A DNA stretch of 64,000 nucleotides from Erwinia rhapontici (lineage in GTDB: Bacteria > Pseudomonadota > Gammaproteobacteria > Enterobacterales > Enterobacteriaceae): positions 62,001 to 126,000 of the forward strand of contig NZ_VRKO01000012.1 of assembly GCF_012271765.1 (NCBI RefSeq). The letters are read 5' to 3'. The translations under genes and the position numbers were made by a program. The notes beneath the pieces are model-generated. The model was not told the origin of the DNA and ran no database searches. It worked only from the letters and a program-made list of their open reading frames with translations. This document shows, piece after piece, positions 54,258 to 61,791 of the stretch (positions within the stretch are counted from its first letter, which is position 1; every line of letters begins with the position of its first letter).

Positions 54258-54686
54258 TTAATCGCATCTCTTAAGTTTAATCAGACCATTTTTCGTATGA
54301 TCTTGCACAAAATCTGGACCATCAACCCAAACATATTTTTTCTTACTTTTATCAAAGAAACCGTGCCATCTGAACAATCCTGAACTGCCCTTAATGGTCA
54401 TTTCAGCCACCGATTTCGTTGTGCTGAAACTATCCCACGCAAGGTTCATTCCACCCGTACCAAGATCAAGCGGCTTATCAAAATATACAGCGACCTGATT
54501 AGCGGAAACCTCTTTTGAATGGATTGAGATGATGATTTGATTGTCATTCACAATCAACGGACTGGGGATTTTACTTAGCTGAATTGAAAAACCCTCGTCA
54601 TCACAGGTCGTTCCCCATGTGCCGAGATGAGACTGTGCATAAGACGTAAATGACAGAAAAAATAAACCAGCAATTAAAATTTTCAT
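54258..54686 (-). CDS. Hypothetical secreted protein (142 residues)
   Basis: A signal peptide (MKILIAGLFFLSFTSYAQS) precedes a ~123-residue mature domain with two Cys (TTCDDEGF near the start and KRCD at the very end), likely disulfide-paired. The composition (polar, beta-rich, WHGFFDKSKKKYVWVDGPDF) suggests a small periplasmic beta protein. DNA here is much more AT-rich than average, as often found close to the terminus or in acquired genes. The family is not recognised. Confidence 0.65.
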   Translation of the reverse strand: MKILIAGLFFLSFTSYAQSHLGTWGTTCDDEGFSIQLSKIPSPLIVNDNQIIISIHSKEVSANQVAVYFDKPLDLGTGGMNLAWDSFSTTKSVAEMTIKGSSGLFRWHGFFDKSKKKYVWVDGPDFVQDHTKNGLIKLKRCD

Positions 54687-54751
54687 TAATACTCTTCAAA
54701 ATATTTCAATAAAATGACGATGTTCTATGCGAAACAATAAATCCGGAGCAG

Positions 54752-56146
54752 TTAGCGCTCAACAAACAGTGACTGATTCTTTGCCAGATAGAAAGGCCTC
54801 AGATAAGCCACGGTATTGGACAATGGCAGTATTTCCGCACTCAGGTTGATGCCAATTTCCTCACGCAGATAACGCCGTCTCGTCTCAATACGATTCCATA
54901 ACGCCGGATAGTGTTTGCTGATCTCTGCCTGAAGCGTGATATCCGCAAGTACCACGCACTCTTCCGCGCTAACGCCTGTGTAACCCGCGACCGAAGGGAT
55001 GATATCAATCTGCATGATCATGCCGCTTTTCAGCGGTTCATCTGACCCCTCATAGACCGGGGAAGACATCCATTCTTCATCTGAAACGAGGTGACCCGGA
55101 TTCAGGTGCCAGCCATAGCGTTCTTTAGGTAATACACGTTCCACCAACTGGTAAAGCTCGTCGCCGGTCATGCCACAGTGAATATTTTCCAGCCAGGCGA
55201 CAACCGCAGCGAAATACGGTTTAGCCATACGCTGAAACCACTCTTCCTGCCCGGCAGGCAATTCACTCTCATCGGCAATGACAAAACCGGTTCTGCTGGA
55301 CAATCCGCCTTTAAAGCCAGTGGTCAATGATAACGGATCACCCTTCTGCACTTTCTTATAGCTCGGGTATATATTGGCTTTATCGAAGCGGCTACCGGTG
55401 GCGGCAATGGATACCACCGTGTTGTCCTGGCCTTCCGCGGCCAGCAGCGCGCCCAGATCAACTTCACGGACGCCAACCTCAATCGCATTGATGGCATCAA
55501 GAATACAGTTTGATGCGAGGTTAGCGCCGTGTTCATAGTGAGCAATTTCGTTCGCATTACAGGTCGCACGCGCCCCCGATTTGCCACTAATAAAGAGGTG
55601 AGCGGCATTCTCCAGCTCTGCACTGGCTTTCAGGGTGCATCTGACCGCCTCAACAATAAAATACGGCAGATCAAAGAATGTTTTGCCGTTCCCGGCCGCC
55701 GGAGTGAACATCTTCCAGCCCACCAGCCCTACCTTACTTTTATTGTTAAGCCCGGCGGCGGTGAAGATACTTTCCAGCGGCGCTTCGTTATCCATTGGCT
55801 GATTTGGCAGAGAGAAGTACGGGCTGTGTGCCAGCGTAACCGGCACGCGTGAAAAGCGCGCGAGCTTCAGGTTTTCATTGCCCAGTACCAGTGTACATTT
55901 GCCACTGGTTTCCAGAATTAGCAGGCCTTCTTCAAAACGCGGAATAAATCCCGTCAGATAGGCGAAGTTAGCGCCATGCTCTTTGTCTGCGTAAATCACA
56001 AGAGCATCGAAGCCTTCGTTCTTCATCCCATTCAGGATTTTTTCTTTTCGCGCCAGAATCGTTTCATCTGTCAGGAGAACAGGCTCAACCTGGGTAAATT
56101 TCACCGGGGCGACGGTCGGTCCTAACTTTATTGTTGTGGAAACCAT
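54752..56146 (-). CDS. M24-fold protein with degraded metal site (peptidase/creatinase-like)
   Basis: This 464-residue protein has the creatinase/aminopeptidase P two-domain layout (N-terminal domain DALVIYADKEHGANFAYLTGFIPRFEEGLLIL; catalytic domain from about residue 200). The usual Asp ligands are not evident: the strand reads GDPLSLTTGFKGGLSSRTGFVI. NPGHLVSDEEW keeps a His, and SGMIMQIDIIPS plus SAEECVVLAD cover the late acidic positions. It may be a non-peptidase hydrolase. The membrane protein gene 23 bp upstream is in the same operon and probably supplies the substrate. It is only distantly similar to the first M24 protein in this window. Confidence 0.78.
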   Translation of the reverse strand: MVSTTIKLGPTVAPVKFTQVEPVLLTDETILARKEKILNGMKNEGFDALVIYADKEHGANFAYLTGFIPRFEEGLLILETSGKCTLVLGNENLKLARFSRVPVTLAHSPYFSLPNQPMDNEAPLESIFTAAGLNNKSKVGLVGWKMFTPAAGNGKTFFDLPYFIVEAVRCTLKASAELENAAHLFISGKSGARATCNANEIAHYEHGANLASNCILDAINAIEVGVREVDLGALLAAEGQDNTVVSIAATGSRFDKANIYPSYKKVQKGDPLSLTTGFKGGLSSRTGFVIADESELPAGQEEWFQRMAKPYFAAVVAWLENIHCGMTGDELYQLVERVLPKERYGWHLNPGHLVSDEEWMSSPVYEGSDEPLKSGMIMQIDIIPSVAGYTGVSAEECVVLADITLQAEISKHYPALWNRIETRRRYLREEIGINLSAEILPLSNTVAYLRPFYLAKNQSLFVER

Positions 56147-56169
56147 GATGCACTCCCTCAGGTTACGAA

Positions 56170-57105
56170 TTAATGGTTAAGTAGCAGATGGATCACTGTG
56201 CGTAGCAGGATACCCAGCAAAACACCGGGAATGACGTAACGAAACAGCCTGACAAAGCGACTGGCAATACCCAGAAAAATACCGATGCCAGGCAGATCAA
56301 AGGTCTGAATCATTAAGCCAGCAGAGGCGTTAATCTGCTGAGGTGTGATCAGCCCTTTCTGTATCAGCTCCGTCATCACGCCGTAATATGCGGTGCCCCC
56401 TGCCAGCATTTTGGTCAGTGCCGGCATAACAAAGATATCCGGGATATTGAACATGCCGAGCAGCGGGGCAAGCAGTGCGGTCAGCCCTTCAATCGCCCCG
56501 GCCGCTTTCAGTATGCCCACCACCGTCAGCGACAGGAGAAGCATGGGAACGGATCCCAACGCCAGGCGAATTGCGTCTGAACCGGCACCGTTAATGACGG
56601 CGATCAGCCCCTGAGGCGCATTACCCTCCAGTCTCTCTTTTTCCGCCAGCGGCAGAGAATCCGTCGACAGCCTGCGCCCGCTAAGGTGATAGGTGAACGC
56701 CGCCGCAGCCAGCCCCCCGACGATTGAAATGATCACGGCTTCGCCCCAGTGCAGGCCAAAAGGGATAAGGGGATAAAACACGTTCCCCTGGCCCATGGCA
56801 AAAAGCATCGCCAGGGCTGCCGCGAGGTGACGGTCGGAAGTGCCGCGTTTCTCCATAATCGCCAGCGCCGCCAGCGGTGCGGCGAAACTAACAAAGTTCA
56901 GCTGGATCAGCGCAAAAATAGCCAGTCCGGTGATGCCAAATGGCCTGAATATCGGCGTCATCACACGCACAATCGCGTCAAGCACGCCCTTCTGTTCCAG
57001 ATATCTCATGATAATCAGCATGACTACCATCACCGGGATCAGGGTGTAAAGTGCAACATCAACAGAGGTTCGCCCTGCCGACATAATAATGCCAATGATA
57101 TCCAT
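56170..57105 (-). CDS. Nucleoside-recognition (Gate) domain membrane protein
   Basis: The product has about 311 residues and eight or more predicted helices. Two Gate/nucleoside-recognition-like repeats are evident (LIPVMVVMLIIMRYLEQKGVLDAI at the start; SVPMLLLSLTVVGILKAAGAIEGL in the middle). PALTKMLAGGTAYYGVMTEL resembles the loop of YjiH/SpmA-like transporters. The start at ATG 57105 is preferred over TTG 57120, with GGAA eight bases upstream. It probably transports the substrate of the M24-fold enzyme encoded downstream. The substrate is unknown. Confidence 0.8.
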   Translation of the reverse strand: MDIIGIIMSAGRTSVDVALYTLIPVMVVMLIIMRYLEQKGVLDAIVRVMTPIFRPFGITGLAIFALIQLNFVSFAAPLAALAIMEKRGTSDRHLAAALAMLFAMGQGNVFYPLIPFGLHWGEAVIISIVGGLAAAAFTYHLSGRRLSTDSLPLAEKERLEGNAPQGLIAVINGAGSDAIRLALGSVPMLLLSLTVVGILKAAGAIEGLTALLAPLLGMFNIPDIFVMPALTKMLAGGTAYYGVMTELIQKGLITPQQINASAGLMIQTFDLPGIGIFLGIASRFVRLFRYVIPGVLLGILLRTVIHLLLNH

Positions 57106-57346
57106 TAACGGGTTCCACAAGGGGAGAAAGAGGCGTGATCCACCTACTCAACATTTGCAATTCGGGCATGATCAGAGCAGATATAAGCATGCTAAAATGA
57201 TTGAACAGATTAATCTATTTTTGCAGATTGTTGAACAGGTTAGCCAGTGCGATATACGCTTCCACGCCCCCTAATCCATTGACTTTACGGCCTGAAATAA
57301 GAGAATCTTCTTATCACTCGCCCATCAGAAAGAACCGGAGCATACC

Positions 57347-58693
57347 ATCACCCGTTCTCGCCGTATTCCCGCCGTCATCGCCCTTAAAAGGTCGGCCGCA
57401 CTGGCTATCGCCGCGCTGTTGCTGTTCAGTTGTTCTTCCGAACCGCCGAAATCGCTGGTCACCCCGCTCCCTCCGGTGGCAAAACAGCCACTGCCAACCC
57501 GGCCTGAGCTGGCGAAGGAACCGATGCGTGGCGTCTGGCTGGCGACCGTTTCGCGGCTGGACTGGCCGCCGATCGCTTCGGTCAATGTCAGCAGTGCGGC
57601 GCTGCGTATCAGCCTGCAGCAAAAAGCGCTGACCGATAAGCTGGATAAACTGAAAAGTCTCGGCATCAATACCGTATTCTTCCAGGTAAAACCCGATGGT
57701 ACGGCGCTATGGTCGTCAAAAATCCTGCCGTGGTCAGATATGCTGACCGGGAACATTGGCGAGGATCCGGGCTACGATCCGTTGCAGTTTATGCTCGACG
57801 AAGCGCATAAACGCGGCATGAAGGTGCATGCCTGGTTAAACCCTTATCGCGTATCGGTGAATACCCAATCCTCTACCGTTACCGAACTGAACCGCACGCT
57901 GTCGCAGCAACCTGCCAGCGTCTATGTACTGCATCGCGACTGGATCCGCACCTCGGGGGATCGTTTTGTGCTTGACCCCGGCATCCCGGAAGTGCGCGAC
58001 TGGATCACCAGCATCGTCGCTGAAGTGGTGGCGCACTATCCTGTCGATGGCGTGCAGTTCGATGACTATTTCTATACGGAATCGCCGGGATCTGCCCTCA
58101 ATGACAGCCAGACGTTCCGGCAATACGGTCAGGGATACACTAGTAAGGCAGACTGGCGGCGGCACAACACGCAGCAGCTGATCGAGCAGGTGTCGCGCAC
58201 CATCAAACAGTTAAAACCGGATGTCGAATTCGGCGTCAGCCCGGCTGGCGTATGGCGCAATCTGTCACACGATCCGGCAGGCTCCGATACACGGGGCGCG
58301 GCAGCCTATGATGAATCCTTCGCCGACACCCGCCGCTGGGTGCAACAAGGCCTGCTGGACTATATTGCCCCGCAGGTGTACTGGCCTTTCGCACGCCAGG
58401 CGGCACGCTACGATGTGCTGGCAAAATGGTGGGCAGAGGTGGTGAAACCCACCAGCACGCGCCTGTATATCGGCATTGCGCTGTATAAAGTCGGGGAACC
58501 GTCGAAGAATGAGCCAGACTGGACGGTACAGGGAGGCGTGCCGGAGCTGAAAAAACAGCTCGACTTGAATGAGTCGCTACCGAATATTAATGGCACCATC
58601 CTGTTCAGAGAAAACTATCTCAACCAGCCACAGACTCAGGATGCGGTAAATTACCTGAAAAGCCGCTGGGGTCAGGCCGCCTCCACGCACTAA
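57347..58693 (+). CDS. digH: Divisome-localised glycosyl hydrolase DigH (YddW), non-standard start
   Basis: This glycosyl-hydrolase-like-10 lipoprotein has about 448 residues. It matches E. coli YddW/DigH closely, including MRGVWLATVSRLDWPP, LGINTVFFQVKPDGTALW, VDGVQFDDYFYTESPGS and GVSPAGVWRN. DigH cleaves denuded peptidoglycan glycans at the division site. No ATG, GTG or TTG exists in frame between the upstream stop (57293-57295) and a TTG at 57419 that lies inside the signal peptide. The signal peptide (RSAALAIAALLLFSC, a lipobox with Cys at about residue 28) requires initiation near 57347, where GGAG is followed after six bases by ATC. Either ATC (or a nearby rare codon) starts translation, or an ATG has mutated or been misread. 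Confidence 0.88.
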   Translation: MTRSRRIPAVIALKRSAALAIAALLLFSCSSEPPKSLVTPLPPVAKQPLPTRPELAKEPMRGVWLATVSRLDWPPIASVNVSSAALRISLQQKALTDKLDKLKSLGINTVFFQVKPDGTALWSSKILPWSDMLTGNIGEDPGYDPLQFMLDEAHKRGMKVHAWLNPYRVSVNTQSSTVTELNRTLSQQPASVYVLHRDWIRTSGDRFVLDPGIPEVRDWITSIVAEVVAHYPVDGVQFDDYFYTESPGSALNDSQTFRQYGQGYTSKADWRRHNTQQLIEQVSRTIKQLKPDVEFGVSPAGVWRNLSHDPAGSDTRGAAAYDESFADTRRWVQQGLLDYIAPQVYWPFARQAARYDVLAKWWAEVVKPTSTRLYIGIALYKVGEPSKNEPDWTVQGGVPELKKQLDLNESLPNINGTILFRENYLNQPQTQDAVNYLKSRWGQAASTH

Positions 58694-58701
58694 AATAACC
58701 C

Positions 58702-58739
58702 GCAGGATCAGCAGGCTACCGCCCTGCCGATCCTGCTTT
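58702..58739 (+). terminator. Rho-independent terminator after digH
   Basis: GCAGGATC pairs with GATCCTGC, and an inner GCAGG/CCTGC pair extends the stem. TTT follows. It starts 8 bp after the stop codon. Confidence 0.8.
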
Positions 58740-58935
58740 ATCCCCCTCGCATCCTGCGCAAAAGTTTCTACCAATCTCAGCCCGCTTTACACGCAAATCT
58801 GTTATTTGACGGCCGATAAATTCCGTAATCTGTTCAGTAAACCCCTTAATCTGGATAACGAACCGGGATAACACCCTTATGTGTTTTTTAATCCTTGATA
58901 GCCGCCGTAATACCGTCACCTGAGGAATCATATTG

Positions 58936-59295
58936 ATGAAAGTGCAGAAAATAGAACAGCCCGCCGCCATCGAATCGCTGGAGTCATGGGGAACCGTTGA
59001 AGGCCTGCCGGGCACCTCTGCCATCAAGCTCTCCGGCCTGCAAAAAGTGATTCCGGGGAAGGAAGATATTGATACCGGGATTTTTCAGTGTGGCGCGGGC
59101 AGCTATCGTCGCTCGGTTAAACAGGCTGAAATTATGCATTTCCTCGGTGGCTCCGGGTCATTTACACCCGACGGTGAAGAGACGTTAACCTTCAAAGCGG
59201 GTGATTCCTTCTTTTTCGAAGCCAACACCGAAGGCACCTGGGTGGTGGAAACCGAGATGCGTAAGCTGTATGTGATTTTTGATGCGGAAGTCTGA
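58936..59295 (+). CDS. Cupin domain protein
   Basis: This 119-residue single-cupin protein (Cupin_3/DUF861 type) has the beta-barrel signature IFQCGAGSYRRSVKQAEIMHFLGGSGSFTPDG, then LTFKAGDSFFFEANTEGTWVVE. The Glu and His metal positions fit a small mononuclear site. Such proteins are often sugar- or organic-acid-binding or lyase-like; the substrate is unknown. GAGG precedes the start. Confidence 0.8.
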   Translation: MKVQKIEQPAAIESLESWGTVEGLPGTSAIKLSGLQKVIPGKEDIDTGIFQCGAGSYRRSVKQAEIMHFLGGSGSFTPDGEETLTFKAGDSFFFEANTEGTWVVETEMRKLYVIFDAEV

Positions 59296-59312
59296 GTAAT
59301 TCAGCCCTACCT

Positions 59313-59339
59313 GATCCCCTGTTTTGTCCTGCGGGGATC
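59313..59339. terminator. Hairpin between convergent cupin and GNAT genes
   Basis: GATCCCC pairs with GGGGATC (7 bp) between the two convergent genes. It probably terminates the cupin transcript. Confidence 0.55.
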
Positions 59340-59365
59340 GGGTGTTAAACCCATAACCCCCCTTT

Positions 59366-59830
59366 TTACATCAATATCTTACGCAATCGATAATTGATAA
59401 AACTCTGGCCACGCACCGACACCTGCTGGGCTTCAACCAACTGGAAGCCGTGTCGGATAAAGAAGGGTTTCGCGGTAATGCTCGCCTCGGTATAGATAAC
59501 CGGGATGTCCATCTTCACTACCGCCAGCTCCAGCCACTTTAGCAGCGCGGTTGCCACACCGCAGCGCTGATGCCGGGGATCGGTAAATAACATATCCAGA
59601 TGTCCGTCATACTCCACGTTGCCAAACCCGGCGAGCTCCCCATTGCGGATCGCTAACCAGCACTGACTCTCTTTGAATCGTTTCTCCCAGGCCGTCCTGT
59701 CTACCTGCACCCAGGCGTCAATCTGTTCCGGGTTGTAATCTTGTGAGGCTATCTGACGCACCGCGCCCTGAAACAGCGTAATAGCAGCATCAAGATCGCT
59801 GGCCTGGAATGCTCTGATAGTGATGCTCAT
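59366..59830 (-). CDS. yafP: YafP-like GNAT N-acetyltransferase
   Basis: This 154-residue GNAT enzyme is similar to E. coli YafP over its length: ASQDYNPEQIDAWVQVD, the acetyl-CoA loop HLDMLFTDPRHQRCGVATALLKWLE, and EASITAKPFFIRHGFQ. In E. coli yafP lies in an SOS operon after dinB; here it is a stand-alone gene. Its substrate (possibly aromatic amines or toxic nitro compounds) is not visible in the sequence. Confidence 0.85.
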   Translation of the reverse strand: MSITIRAFQASDLDAAITLFQGAVRQIASQDYNPEQIDAWVQVDRTAWEKRFKESQCWLAIRNGELAGFGNVEYDGHLDMLFTDPRHQRCGVATALLKWLELAVVKMDIPVIYTEASITAKPFFIRHGFQLVEAQQVSVRGQSFINYRLRKILM

Positions 59831-60003
59831 CGGTTCTCCATCTTGCCTGGGGTTATCACTTGTCCCTACATCTTAGTCTATGATTGTTATGGCCTGACAG
59901 CTATCCCGATCCCGATAACACCTTTTCCGACTAACGCTCAGAGTAGCGGAGCGCCGTTGTGTTGCCAGCGATCCCCGAGCGCTGGATAAAACGAGGACAG
60001 TGA

Positions 60004-61791
60004 ATGGAAACCCGATCATATTTAAAACATTGGGGCGCCGAGTATGTGGCCACCGATACCGTTCGTTTTCGCCTCTGGGCCACGGGCCAGAACAAGGTCA
60101 AACTCCGGCTTTCTGGCAAAGAAACGGACATGCAGCCCACGGGAAACGGCTGGTTTGAGCAGCTGGTCAGCGGCGTATTACCCGGTGCGGAGTATCAGTT
60201 TGTACTTGCCGATGGCATGACGGTGCCGGACCCCGCTTCCCGCGCGCAGCGTGATGATGTCGATGGCCCTTCGCTGGTGATCGACCCCACCGCTTACGTC
60301 TGGCAGAACACCCAGTGGTCAGGACGGCGCTGGGAAGAAACCGTGGTCTATGAGCTGCATATCGGCACCTTTACGCCGCAGGGCACATTCCAGGCGGCGG
60401 CAGAAAAACTCCCTTACCTGGCGGAGCTGGGCATCACGATGATCGAAGTGCTGCCGGTGGCGCAGTTTGGTGGCCGTCGTGGCTGGGGTTATGACGGCGT
60501 TCTGCTGTATGCGCCCCATGCAGCCTACGGCACACCGGATGATTTTAAAGCCTTTATCGATGCGGCGCACGGTTACGGCATCTCGGTGGTGCTGGATATC
60601 GTGCTAAATCATTTTGGTCCGCAGGGGAATTATCTGCCGCTGCTGTCCCCCGACTTCTTCCACCCGGAGCGGATGACGCCCTGGGGAGCGGGTATCGCCC
60701 ATGATGTCGAGGCCGTGCGTCAGTATATTGCAGAAGCACCGCTTTACTGGTTGCGGGAGTTTAACCTCGATGGCCTGCGTTTCGATGCCATCGACCAGAT
60801 TGAAGACACCACCGACCCCCATATCCTGATTGAGATTGCCCAACGCATCCGCGCTGAACTGCCTGAGCGGCCGATCCATCTGACGACCGAAGACTGCCGT
60901 AACGTGATTTTCCTGCATCCACGCGACGCTGACGGCAACGCCCCGCTGTTTAACGGTGAATGGAATGATGACTTCCATAATGCGATCCATGTGTTCGCCA
61001 CCGGGGAAACCCATGCCTATTACCAGGACTTTGCCGACCACCCAGAAAAAGGCGTGGCGCGGGCGCTGACGGAAGGCTTTGTCTATCAGGGTGAGGTTGC
61101 CGTTCAGTCTGGCGAAGCGCGCGGCGTCGACAGTCGCGGTCAGCCCCCTGCGGCGTTTGTTGATTTTATCCAGAATCATGATCAGGTGGGCAACCGCGCG
61201 CAGGGCGACAGGTTGCTCACCCTGACCGGGGCCGACCGTAACAAAGTGCTGCTGGCCACACTGCTGCTCTCACCGCATATCCCGCTGCTGCTGATGGGCG
61301 AAGAGTATGGCGAGACCAACCCGTTCCTGTTCTTTACTGATTTTCATGGCGATCTGGCGCGGGCCGTACGCGAAGGGCGAGCCAGAGAGTTCGAAGGCCA
61401 CGCGGGGCATGAAGGGGAAGTCGTCCCCGATCCGAACGCGGAAACCACCTTCACCCGTTCTAAGCTCGACTGGCATAAGCCTGACAGCGCAGAGGGCAAA
61501 GCCTGGCTGGCGCTGACCAGACAGCTGCTGACACTGCGTCAAAACGTTATCGTGCCGCTGCTGGGGACTGCGGGCGGTCATGCAGGCCAGGTGCTGAAGA
61601 CCGCACCGGGGTTTGTGGCCGTCAGCTGGACCTTCCCCCGGGGCCAGTTATCCATTGCTCTGAACATCGGTGACTCAACGCAGCCACTGCCCGCGCTGCC
61701 CGGCAAAACGATTTTCGCCTGGCCGGCTGATACGCAGGATCTGCCACAGCACGCCATCGTGGTTCGTCTTCTGCCAGGAGAGGAAAAATGA
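60004..61791 (+). CDS. treZ: Malto-oligosyltrehalose trehalohydrolase
   Basis: This 595-residue GH13 enzyme releases trehalose from maltooligosyl-trehalose. An N-terminal E-set domain (FRLWATGQNKVKLRL) precedes the catalytic barrel. Conserved regions are seen: DIVLNHFGPQGN, the nucleophile in LDGLRFDAIDQI, the acid/base Glu in LTTEDCRN, and FIQNHDQVGNRA. ATG 60004 is the start. Its stop overlaps the start of treY by 4 bp, so the two trehalose enzymes are translationally coupled. They make trehalose from glycogen or maltodextrin without UDP-glucose. Confidence 0.95.
   Translation: METRSYLKHWGAEYVATDTVRFRLWATGQNKVKLRLSGKETDMQPTGNGWFEQLVSGVLPGAEYQFVLADGMTVPDPASRAQRDDVDGPSLVIDPTAYVWQNTQWSGRRWEETVVYELHIGTFTPQGTFQAAAEKLPYLAELGITMIEVLPVAQFGGRRGWGYDGVLLYAPHAAYGTPDDFKAFIDAAHGYGISVVLDIVLNHFGPQGNYLPLLSPDFFHPERMTPWGAGIAHDVEAVRQYIAEAPLYWLREFNLDGLRFDAIDQIEDTTDPHILIEIAQRIRAELPERPIHLTTEDCRNVIFLHPRDADGNAPLFNGEWNDDFHNAIHVFATGETHAYYQDFADHPEKGVARALTEGFVYQGEVAVQSGEARGVDSRGQPPAAFVDFIQNHDQVGNRAQGDRLLTLTGADRNKVLLATLLLSPHIPLLLMGEEYGETNPFLFFTDFHGDLARAVREGRAREFEGHAGHEGEVVPDPNAETTFTRSKLDWHKPDSAEGKAWLALTRQLLTLRQNVIVPLLGTAGGHAGQVLKTAPGFVAVSWTFPRGQLSIALNIGDSTQPLPALPGKTIFAWPADTQDLPQHAIVVRLLPGEEK

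Noticed and set aside
57160..57200. Possible sigma-54 promoter upstream of the second M24 operon
   Set aside because: The minus strand has a TTGCA but no GG at the -24 position with the right spacing.
57419..58693. TTG at 57419 as the digH start
   Set aside because: It falls within the hydrophobic core of the lipoprotein signal and would leave the lipobox Cys at position 5 without a signal peptide.
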